This document shows positions 17,484 to 25,558 of a stretch of 64,000 bases of DNA, piece by piece. The notes under the pieces were generated by a model. The model did not search any database, had not been told where the DNA came from, and saw only the letters and a program-made list of their open reading frames with translations. The DNA comes from JAAYCI01 sp964370045 (GTDB lineage Bacteria > Bacillota > Clostridia > Oscillospirales > Ruminococcaceae), in NCBI GenBank assembly GCA_964370045.1, contig CAYJGZ010000003.1, positions 1 through 64,000 of the forward strand, written 5' to 3'. Within the stretch, counting starts at the first letter, position 1. Every line of letters begins with the position of its first letter. A program made the position numbers and the translations under genes.

Positions 17484-19541
17484 CTACACAGTGCTCAGCC
17501 GCTTAAACAACGCACTTGTGCAAAGCTCTCTTTTTTCTTTCACATTCACCACTTTGTAGCACCCACTGCTAATATCACGCTCAATGAGCCCAAGCTCCTC
17601 CAAAACAGCAACCGCCGCAAGCGTGCGCCCTGTTTTGTCCTCTCCAAGCTTTATAAAAACAGGGCGCAAATCGCCGTAGTACACCATGTCCGGCCCCTTC
17701 AAAAGCCTATACACATGCGCTACGTCCTCACGTGTGGGCAGCAACATTTTTCTTCTCTCCTCATCAGGTTGCCAGCCTGCATAAAAGCTTTCAAACACAG
17801 CGCTTTGCTCTGCGTGCAGGTTCTTCATGCCAGCAGGGCGTATCTCCACCACCCGTGCGGATACCTGCGAGCCCCTTGCACCCTCATACACAGAAAGGCT
17901 TAATATCACATCCACAAGGTCTCCCGGGCGGTAGGGCAGCGCCTGTGGCGCTATGCCAAACATAACCGCATGTATTGCGTTTTCCGCACCGTATGAATTT
18001 CCCGACGATGGTTGCCTCATACGCAGACGGCTGTGCTTTGCATCCCCTATGGGGTACACCGCCTCCACACACATGCCCTTGAGCAAAAGGCGTGGCACCG
18101 GGTTTCCGCTACCGCAGGGGGCAAGCTTGTCCAGCTCCTGCACCGCCGCCACATTCACCTGCTTTATATCCACACGCACATCCGCCCACATGCGTGGCAG
18201 AGGCGACACGGGGCTTACCTTCACAGCCCACTCGTTCACCCTTTTGCGAAAATCCTGCATGTGCTCTTTCTCTATGGAAAAGCCTGCCGCCAAATCATGA
18301 CCGCCGTAACGGATGAGAATATCCTCGCAGGAAGCTATTGCGCCGTGCAGTGAAAACCCACCCACACTGCGCCCGCTACCCTTGCCCTCACCCTGCTCAA
18401 AGCTCACCACAATGGCTGGCTTTGCGTACCTATCCACAAGGCGGCTGGCCACAATGCCTATTACCCCCTGGTTCCACCCATCGCCCCAAATCACCAGCAC
18501 TCGGCTGCGCTGAATATTTGGGTTTTCATCCATCTGTCGCTCTATTATCTCCAGCATTTCCTGCTCTGCGGTTTTTCGGGCGGTATTGTACTCCTGCAAT
18601 TGCTGTACAATCTCCTCCGCCGCCCGCTCGTCCTCTTCAAGAAGAAGCTGCAGCGCAAGCGTTGCATCGTCCATGCGCCCTGCGGCGTTTAGCCTTGGCG
18701 CAAGACCATAACTGATATTTTCCGCCGTCAGCGTGCGCTCCTCCCAGCCGCAAGCGGCTATCAGCGCACGCAGCCCCGGGCGCTGTGTCTCCTGCAGGGC
18801 GTTCATGCCCAGCTTTACCAGCGTGCGGTTGTGCCCGCTGAGCTTCATCACGTCCGCAACAGTGCCCACCGCCGCCAAATCCCCAAACATGGGCATTAGC
18901 TCCTCCGCAGGGCACTCCTCCAACGCCGCAAGAAGCATAAACGCAACCCCCGCACCCGAAAGGTGAGTAAGCTCGCTCTCATCATCCACCCGGCAAGGGT
19001 TCACCAGCGCATGTACATCCGGCAGGCTCTCGTAGGGCAGGTGATGGTCGGTTACCACAAGGCTTACCCCACGCTCTTTTGCTCGCTCTGCCGCCTCAAA
19101 AGCGGTAGTGCCGTTGTCCACCGTCACAATAAGGCTTATGCCTCGGTCGGCCATTGTGTCCACAAGCTTTGGGGAGAGGCCGTAGCTGTCATCACTGCGG
19201 CTGGGCAGCTTGTAAAACACCTGTGCGCCCATGTCCTCAAGATATGTGTACACCATCGCCGTTGCGGTAATGCCGTCCACATCATAGTCGCCAAAGACTG
19301 CTATGGACTCCTCGTTTTGTACCGCAAGGCGGATTCGCTCCACCGCTTTGTTCATATCCTTCATCGCCAAAGGTAGGGGCAGTGCATGTGTGCACTCTAT
19401 TATATCGGCGGCGGCCTGCGCCGTATCCACCCCTCGTGACACAAGTACGCTACTTAAAAGCATTCCCAGCTGAGCCTCTCTTGCAAGCGTTTCGACCGCA
19501 TCCTCGCTCGGCGCACCCACCTGCCACTCACGATAAATCAT
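17484..19541 (-). CDS. recJ: single-stranded-DNA exonuclease RecJ
   Basis: 5'-3' ssDNA exonuclease of recombination and mismatch repair. The 685 residues contain the DHH phosphoesterase motifs, GDYDVDGITATAMV and VVTDHHLP, then DHHA1 with GRSVGGFSLHGAI and YGGHDLAAGFSI, an OB-fold region, and a C-terminal extension of about 100 residues ending LFKRLSTV, which is common in Firmicutes RecJ. AAGGAGG lies before the ATG. It heads the recJ-relA-dtd gene order. Confidence 0.94.
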   Translation of the reverse strand: MIYREWQVGAPSEDAVETLAREAQLGMLLSSVLVSRGVDTAQAAADIIECTHALPLPLAMKDMNKAVERIRLAVQNEESIAVFGDYDVDGITATAMVYTYLEDMGAQVFYKLPSRSDDSYGLSPKLVDTMADRGISLIVTVDNGTTAFEAAERAKERGVSLVVTDHHLPYESLPDVHALVNPCRVDDESELTHLSGAGVAFMLLAALEECPAEELMPMFGDLAAVGTVADVMKLSGHNRTLVKLGMNALQETQRPGLRALIAACGWEERTLTAENISYGLAPRLNAAGRMDDATLALQLLLEEDERAAEEIVQQLQEYNTARKTAEQEMLEIIERQMDENPNIQRSRVLVIWGDGWNQGVIGIVASRLVDRYAKPAIVVSFEQGEGKGSGRSVGGFSLHGAIASCEDILIRYGGHDLAAGFSIEKEHMQDFRKRVNEWAVKVSPVSPLPRMWADVRVDIKQVNVAAVQELDKLAPCGSGNPVPRLLLKGMCVEAVYPIGDAKHSRLRMRQPSSGNSYGAENAIHAVMFGIAPQALPYRPGDLVDVILSLSVYEGARGSQVSARVVEIRPAGMKNLHAEQSAVFESFYAGWQPDEERRKMLLPTREDVAHVYRLLKGPDMVYYGDLRPVFIKLGEDKTGRTLAAVAVLEELGLIERDISSGCYKVVNVKEKRELCTSALFKRLSTV

Positions 19542-19617
19542 TCTGCCCCTCCTTTCTTAGTGTAACTCCACACAATAATTATGCGATGTTACACAAATTA
19601 TTCTTCGCCGCACTTAT

Positions 19618-21231
19618 CTACAAAGCGGGCGGTGCATACCTGCCTATAATGGCCACCGCTGTTTTTATTCCGTCCACCGCTGCACTCATTATGCCACCTG
19701 CGTAGCCGGCACCCTCGCCGCAGGGGTACAGCCCCGCAACATGAGTGCTCTCGCCGCTTTGCTCGCGTGGTATACGCACAGGGGAGGAGGTGCGTGTTTC
19801 CACACCCGTGAGCAGTGCATCCCCTACGCCAAAGCCGGGCAGTTTTCTGCCAAAGTCGGGCAGTGCCTGCCGCAATGCCTGTGTGATATACGCAGGAAAC
19901 AGCGCACCCAAGTTTGCCGCCGTCACCCCTCTTGGGTAAGTGGGTAAAACACTTTTTGCATCAAGCCTTCCCTCACCACTTAAAAAGCTCGCCTGCGTTT
20001 CGGCAGGTGCCGAAAACGCTCCGCCCCCTACCCTAAACGCCGCCTGCTCAAGCCCTCGCTGAAAGCGTATCGCCTCAAATGGGTCATCGCCAAAGTCGGC
20101 AGGTGTTACGCCTACCACCACCGCCGCATTTGCGTTTTCGCCGGCACGGGAGTGTAGGCTCATGCCATTAGTGACAACACCGCCCTCCTCGCTTGCCGCC
20201 GCCACCACACTGCCGCCGGGGCACATGCAAAACGTATACACGCCCCTGCCTTCACACTTTGTGGCAAGGTTGTATTCACCCGGTGGTAGCGCAGGATGCC
20301 CCGCCGCCGCATGATACAGCCCCTTGTCTATCTCCTTTTGCAGGTGCTCTATACGCACACCCACCGCAAAGCCCTTTGCTTGTAGCGGCACGCCACTCTC
20401 GTGTAGCATCTCAAATGTATCCCGTGCGCTGTGTCCACACGCCAACACCAGCGCACCGCAGGGTATTTCTCCATTGTGCGTGCGCACCGCTTTGAGCTGA
20501 CCGTTTTTCACCACAATGCCGCTTAGCTGTGTGTTAAACATCACGCTGCCGCCCAGCCGCTCTATCTCCTGCCGCAATGCGTAAAAAACACCCTGCAGCT
20601 TGTCCGTACCTATGTGGGGCCTGCTCTGCCATGCAATTTCTTTCGGCGCACCTGCGTCCAAAAGCGCCTGTATCACCCTTGCGCAAAGCGGGTCTTTTAT
20701 TCGGCTGGTGAGCTTTCCGTCCGAAAATGTGCCTGCGCCGCCCTCGCCAAACTGTATGTTTGCGTTTTTTTGCAAAGCTCCCGTTTGCTCAAAGTGCTCC
20801 ACTGCGGCTCTGCGAGCGGACATTTCAGGCCCTCGTTCCAGCACAAGCGGCGCATAGCCTGCCTTTGCAAGCTCCAGCGCCGCAAACAGCCCCGCAGGCC
20901 CCAGCCCACACACAGCCACCCGTGTGCAAAGTTTTGTCGTTCCGCTTTGCGTTTCAAAATGCGGCTGCCTCACTATTTGTACGCTCTGCGGCATAGCCTG
21001 TGCCAGCTTTTCGCATTTTTTGCGCTGTGCATCGTCCTTTAGCTGTAAGGCCACCGAATACACCATTATCGGACTTTTGTTCCGTGCGTCCACCGAGACT
21101 CTGTGTATCCTTGAGCCGAGTATATCACTTTGAGGTATGTTTAGCTTTTTTGCCGCCCTCTCAAATGCCACATGAGCGTCTTTTTCGAGCGGCAGGCGAA
21201 TACCATGTACCAATATCATGTTCAAAGGCAT
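19618..21231 (-). CDS. FAD-dependent protein, COG2509 family
   Basis: A 537-residue flavoprotein. The N-terminal 90 residues form a small domain; the FAD motif GLGPAGLFAALELAKAG is near 110, then ERGPEMSARRAAVEHF, and the family-specific FGEGGAGTFSDGKLTSR and CPGGSVVAAASEEGG. The C-terminal LYPCGEGAGYAGGIMSAAVDGIK is also characteristic. It is widespread in Firmicutes and Bacteroidetes, but its substrate is not known to me. It follows cdaR on the same strand after a 345-base gap, so it likely has its own promoter. Confidence 0.85.
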   Translation of the reverse strand: MPLNMILVHGIRLPLEKDAHVAFERAAKKLNIPQSDILGSRIHRVSVDARNKSPIMVYSVALQLKDDAQRKKCEKLAQAMPQSVQIVRQPHFETQSGTTKLCTRVAVCGLGPAGLFAALELAKAGYAPLVLERGPEMSARRAAVEHFEQTGALQKNANIQFGEGGAGTFSDGKLTSRIKDPLCARVIQALLDAGAPKEIAWQSRPHIGTDKLQGVFYALRQEIERLGGSVMFNTQLSGIVVKNGQLKAVRTHNGEIPCGALVLACGHSARDTFEMLHESGVPLQAKGFAVGVRIEHLQKEIDKGLYHAAAGHPALPPGEYNLATKCEGRGVYTFCMCPGGSVVAAASEEGGVVTNGMSLHSRAGENANAAVVVGVTPADFGDDPFEAIRFQRGLEQAAFRVGGGAFSAPAETQASFLSGEGRLDAKSVLPTYPRGVTAANLGALFPAYITQALRQALPDFGRKLPGFGVGDALLTGVETRTSSPVRIPREQSGESTHVAGLYPCGEGAGYAGGIMSAAVDGIKTAVAIIGRYAPPAL

Positions 21232-21576
21232 TTCACAAAACCTTGCTTTGTCGTATTATCGATATTTTACCCAATACAAAACCGCACACAAAAATCCGTG
21301 CGCATATCACTGCACACAACACACATCTAACCACAGCGGGCATTCACACCCACCGCTATCCACAAACATACACTTTGATGCCCTGCAACACGCTATACGA
21401 CATTTGCATAAATTAAATCGTACCACATTAACGGCTTACATTCAAAGGGTTTTTCACAAAAATATGCACAAAATTTACACATCACAGGCACATCGGCTTT
21501 ATTTTACGCCACCATACATCCTTGGCAAAATACACAGACCCATTAGGGGCTTTAAGCGCACAGTGTTAGTCATCAC
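21232..21576. other. 345-base intergenic region, nothing definite
   Basis: Lies between the cdaR stop and the start of the COG2509 gene, both on the minus strand. It is rich in CACA runs and has no ORF with a ribosome site, no clear hairpin terminator and no convincing promoter pair. A promoter for the flavoprotein gene is expected here. Confidence 0.5.
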
Positions 21577-22920
21577 CTAACTCTCATCCACAGAACACAC
21601 CACGGGATAGCTGCCCACCGCAAACACCTGGTCCGAGCCCGGAACAGTCACAACAGCGGGAACTGTCTGCTGTCCGCTGCCTGCCGACTCAACACTCGAA
21701 GCGTCTATCTGCACGGTGACGTTGCCCGACACCAAGGCCGCCAGCTGCTGCGTCTCGCCTACAAGCTTTACGCTCAGCGTATCCTGCACGGGGGTAACGG
21801 TAATGTCTTGCGGGCCGTTCAGCACCCGCACATTCTGCATAGGAATTTCCATAATGCGCTCTGTCATACCGCTTGTGTTGAACGAAATATCCACCTGCGA
21901 GAGCTGGTCGTAGCTGCTAAGGCCATCCGGCAACACTATCTCCGCCGTGCTCTCCCAGCCTATATCAAGCTGTGTAATGTCAAACGTTCCTATTACAAGT
22001 GGGTTGCTGACATTTTCAAATGCACCCGATGTACCCACCACTCGCAGAGTATCTTGGCTCAGATTTACACGGTTGTAAAACCACTCGACATCCACATTTG
22101 CAGGAACATTTATAAAGTCAGCCGTAAGGTTTAGCGTGTGCACTTCAAAAATAGCGACACTCACCTCTACCGTCTGTTCTGTAATCTCCAGCCCCAAAGC
22201 TTCCGCATCAAGCTCGTTGCCCAGCGAGTCACGCAGGATAAGTGGCACATCCGTGTACGTTTTGCTCTCGCTCAGCTCCTCGGTCACATCAAGGCGCGCC
22301 ACAACAGAGGCCACCTTTTCCACCTGATTTTTCGGCCCCGAAATATATATGCTCTCAGGGTTCGACACCGGCTCGTCCATAACAAAGCTCTCCGCCGCCG
22401 TCACGCCACCGGTACTTATGGAAATGGGGAATTGCTCGGTAGCAACCTCCTCAAAAACAATCGTGACACGAGTTTTTGGGTTGTCTATAGAGTAGGCGCC
22501 GCTGTTGATACTGGCGTTTCCAACAGTATAGTCTCCCTGCACAATTTTTTCCACACGTATGGGCACCTCGTGCGGCCCCGGGCCGTCAACTTCACTGTAG
22601 TCGGCATATACACTAAGCGAGGTATTGGACAGCGGCCCTATTATAGCGCCGTCTCCGTTCACCTCAACATCCACATACACATCCGTTAGGTTGCTCACAA
22701 TGCGCAAGCCTTTTTCACGATATTGTTCCTCGTTTAATGTGTAATTTATGGCGATGTTAGGGATAACTTTGTAATCTCCCGGCTGTATGAAGCCAGCCAC
22801 AACAACCCACGCCATTACCGATATAAGCAGCGATATTATCAGCACAACACGCTTATCCGCAAAAAGACCTTTTTGCTTGTCTGCACCCCTGCCCTGCTTT
22901 GTGTCCTTTTTATCACTCAC
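21577..22920 (-). CDS. cdaR: YbbR-domain regulator of diadenylate cyclase
   Basis: A membrane-anchored extracellular protein that binds and modulates CdaA. About 447 residues: a basic cytoplasmic N-terminus (DKKDTKQGRGADKQ), one membrane helix (VVLIISLLISVMAWVVVAGF), then several YbbR repeats of beta-rich sequence (for example ISGPKNQVEKVASVVARLDV). The likely start is GTG at 22920, overlapping the cdaA stop by eight bases, with GGGAGG nine bases upstream; the longer ATG frame from 23004 would overlap cdaA by 92 bases. The glmM gene that usually follows is not here. Confidence 0.88.
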   Translation of the reverse strand: MSDKKDTKQGRGADKQKGLFADKRVVLIISLLISVMAWVVVAGFIQPGDYKVIPNIAINYTLNEEQYREKGLRIVSNLTDVYVDVEVNGDGAIIGPLSNTSLSVYADYSEVDGPGPHEVPIRVEKIVQGDYTVGNASINSGAYSIDNPKTRVTIVFEEVATEQFPISISTGGVTAAESFVMDEPVSNPESIYISGPKNQVEKVASVVARLDVTEELSESKTYTDVPLILRDSLGNELDAEALGLEITEQTVEVSVAIFEVHTLNLTADFINVPANVDVEWFYNRVNLSQDTLRVVGTSGAFENVSNPLVIGTFDITQLDIGWESTAEIVLPDGLSSYDQLSQVDISFNTSGMTERIMEIPMQNVRVLNGPQDITVTPVQDTLSVKLVGETQQLAALVSGNVTVQIDASSVESAGSGQQTVPAVVTVPGSDQVFAVGSYPVVCSVDES

Positions 22921-23809
22921 CTGCGGCATCCTCCCTCTTGCGGGCAAAAAAACTCCTGATACCCTTGCGTGGTTTCTTTTCCTCCGGCGGAATAATCTCA
23001 TCACTCAGCAGGTTAAACAGATTTTGCCTGTCCAGCCGCCTAATCATGATGCCGTTTTTCGCAAGCGAGATTATGCCCGTCTCCTCGCTCACCACCACCA
23101 CTAAAGCGTCTGAGTTTTCGCTGATGCCCAGCGCACTGCGGTGTCTTGTGCCCATCTCCTTGCTTATTTCAAGGTTATCACTAAGCGGCAAAAAACATCC
23201 TGCGGCGGCTATCCTCGCATCGCTCACCACAACAGCACCGTCGTGAAGCGGCGTACCTTCGTAAAAAATAGTGCCCAGCATCTCCACATTCACCTCGCTG
23301 TTCAGCGGAGTGCCCGTGCGCATAACCTCCCCAAGGTTCGTGTTGCGCTCCAGCACAATCAGCGCACCCGTGCGCTCCTCCGCAAGGCGCTCCGCCGCAT
23401 CGCACACCGCTATGATGGACTTTTTCCAATCGGTACGCAGCGTATCCTCCATGCGCTTTGGCTTTATGAAGCGTGAAAACGCCGAGTTCACCCCACCCAC
23501 CTGCTCGACAGCACGCCTAAGCTCCGGCTGGAATATTATCGCCACCACGATTATTCCGAACTGCATAATCGTCTGTAGCAAAAACAGTAGCGTTCTCATC
23601 TCCGCCACAGATGCCAGCATGTAAATCAGCAAAAGAAATATTATTCCCTTGCTAAGCTGTGCCGCCCTTGTGCCCCGCACAAGCAGGATAATCTCATACA
23701 CCAAAAAAGCAACTATGAGCACATCGAACAAGTCCGTAATCTTAATTTCATCAAACAAAAGGCTCAGCTGGCCCATTATGTTGCTGAAAAGTTCCTGTAT
23801 ATATTCCAT
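22913..23809 (-). CDS. cdaA: diadenylate cyclase CdaA
   Basis: Makes c-di-AMP from two ATP at the membrane. The 298 residues carry three N-terminal membrane helices (LFDVLIVAFLVYEIILLV, GIIFLLLIYMLA, TLLFLLQTIMQFGIIVVAIIF) and the DisA_N cyclase domain with both catalytic signatures, HDGAVVVSD and GTRHRSA. The C-terminus is basic (RKGIRSFFARKRED). AGGAGG lies ten bases before the ATG. The cdaA-cdaR pair is the canonical essential c-di-AMP module controlling potassium and osmolyte balance. Confidence 0.95.
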   Translation of the reverse strand: MEYIQELFSNIMGQLSLLFDEIKITDLFDVLIVAFLVYEIILLVRGTRAAQLSKGIIFLLLIYMLASVAEMRTLLFLLQTIMQFGIIVVAIIFQPELRRAVEQVGGVNSAFSRFIKPKRMEDTLRTDWKKSIIAVCDAAERLAEERTGALIVLERNTNLGEVMRTGTPLNSEVNVEMLGTIFYEGTPLHDGAVVVSDARIAAAGCFLPLSDNLEISKEMGTRHRSALGISENSDALVVVVSEETGIISLAKNGIMIRRLDRQNLFNLLSDEIIPPEEKKPRKGIRSFFARKREDAAGE

Positions 23810-23932
23810 GCTGTGGTATCCTCCTAAAAATATCGGAGCTTGTGCGCAAAGCTTACTTTAATTTATTTCCACTGTTCGTGATTTTTCGCCGTGTGTTTCA
23901 TCCATGTTTCTACTACATCTAATAATACGTTT

Positions 23933-25120
23933 TTACGTATATTTATGCAGTAGCGCAACACTGTGCACTGCCACAGCCTGCCCCTCACCTATGTAGCCGA
24001 GCTTCTCCTCGGTGGTCGCCTTTACACAAACAGCATCCACCTTTACGCACAGCACACGGGCTATGTTTTCACACATCTCGGGTATGTGCGGCGCAAGCTT
24101 TGGCGCTTGGCACACAACAGTGGCATCCACGTTGCACACTGTACAGCCCTCACTGTGTATCAGCTGTACCACTCGCCCAAGTAGCTCCATGCTGTTCGCA
24201 CCTTTGTACGCAGGGTCCGTGTCCGGAAAGTGGCGGCCTATGTCCCCCAGCGCCGCCGCACCAAGCAGCGCATCCGCCACCGAATGTAATAGCACATCCG
24301 CATCCGAATGACCCAAAAGCCCCTTGTCGTGCTCAATGTGCACACCGCCCAAAATAAACGCTCTATCGGGAACAAGCCGGTGTAGGTCATATCCGTATCC
24401 GATACGCTGTACTGCGCTTTTCGCCGCCGCAGGCTCTGCCTGCTCTCGCAGGTCCTCGGGTGTCGTTATTTTAAGGTTCGCCTGCTCGCCTTGCACAATG
24501 CACACTGCTTTGCCCGCCCGCTCCATCACCATGCAGTCGTCGGTGAGCTGTGTGTATTCCTCGGGCGAAATTTTTTCAAGTGCGCTCAAAAACTGCGTGC
24601 GACAAAACACCTGCGGCGTCTGCACCGCCATTAGCTCCTCACGTGGCAGTGTGAGTAGCACTTCGCTTTCATCCTGCACATCATCGCATTTTTTCACACG
24701 CTTAACAGTATCCTTCAGCGGCAGGCCGGGTGCCGCCGCACCACACTTTTCCGCCGCCAGCACCACCCGTGTGATAAGCTGCCGCGATACAAACGGACGT
24801 GCGCCATCGTGAACAGCCACCAGCTGTGCGCTTTCGCAGACGTTTACACCTGCTTTTACCGAGTGCGTTCGGGTATCGCCGCCCGATACTATTCTCAGCG
24901 GCTTATTCACAGGATGCGCCGCAAAAAGCGCAGTGATACGCTCAATGCTCTGCCCTGCCACCACCACAATCTCGTCCACCATGGGGTGTGCGTCCATCGC
25001 ATTCACCGAGTGGCGCAGCACCTCTATGCCTCGAAAGGTGCAAAACATCTTGTCAAACCCCATTCGTGCGGAGCGCCCTGCGGCCACCACAACAGCCGCC
25101 AGTCTTTGTCCGTTTACCAA
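23933..25120 (-). CDS. ispDF: bifunctional IspD-IspF of the MEP isoprenoid pathway
   Basis: One 395-residue chain with two enzymes. Residues 1-230 are IspD (MEP cytidylyltransferase): VVVAAGRSARMGFDKMF, VAVHDGARPFVS and AVQTPQVFCR. Residues 238-395 are IspF (MECDP synthase): GYGYDLHRLVPDRAFILGGV, LLGHSDADVLLHSVADALLG with the zinc His/Asp ligands, and TTEEKLGYIGEG. They catalyse steps 3 and 5 of the MEP pathway. The fusion is best known from alpha- and epsilonproteobacteria and is less common in Firmicutes. Translation starts at TTG with AAAGG nine to eleven bases before it. Confidence 0.93.
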   Translation of the reverse strand: MVNGQRLAAVVVAAGRSARMGFDKMFCTFRGIEVLRHSVNAMDAHPMVDEIVVVAGQSIERITALFAAHPVNKPLRIVSGGDTRTHSVKAGVNVCESAQLVAVHDGARPFVSRQLITRVVLAAEKCGAAAPGLPLKDTVKRVKKCDDVQDESEVLLTLPREELMAVQTPQVFCRTQFLSALEKISPEEYTQLTDDCMVMERAGKAVCIVQGEQANLKITTPEDLREQAEPAAAKSAVQRIGYGYDLHRLVPDRAFILGGVHIEHDKGLLGHSDADVLLHSVADALLGAAALGDIGRHFPDTDPAYKGANSMELLGRVVQLIHSEGCTVCNVDATVVCQAPKLAPHIPEMCENIARVLCVKVDAVCVKATTEEKLGYIGEGQAVAVHSVALLHKYT

Positions 25121-25430
25121 AGCACCATGCCACCTTTCCCGCTGTCCATGTGCTTACTTTGCCGCATTTCTTTGCCACAAAAAATGAGTTCCCACTTTTT
25201 TGCAAGAGTACCCCTATTTTTAACGCTCTTCCTATACTTATATTACTATGTACGGCTAAAAAAATCCAGTCCCGAGGGCACTTTTAACTATTTATTTCAA
25301 GCCCTTTCACATTGTATACACAAGTACGCCCTCAACTGCCTTTGAGATTTTCTTACCCTCAGGTATTGCAAATCATACCAAAATAGTATACATTTTATTT
25401 GTAGAATACCCAAGGCTAACCACTTAGCCG

Positions 25431-25522
25431 AGTGTGGATAAACACAGTAATTTGGTTTTGTGGTATATCCACCTCATTCTTCTTGTGCTTAACATATTCT
25501 AAATCACTTCTATGTGTCCACT
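25431..25522. mobile_element. palindromic miniature element, copy B, hairpin lost
   Basis: The stretch GTGTGGATAAACACAGTAAT to TCACTTCTATGTGTCCACTT matches the outer arms of the elements at 14.6 and 61.0 kb, including ATTCTTCTTGTGCTTAACAT and ATTCTAAAT. The central GC-rich hairpin is missing, leaving about 92 bp. It lies in the 393-base gap between ispDF and copA, ending about 36 bases before the copA start codon. No target duplication is evident. The rest of the gap has only AT-rich sequence and a weak TTGCAA..TATACA pair. Confidence 0.7.
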
Positions 25523-25558
25523 TCCCATTTAATACATGCACAATCAAGGAGGTACACC

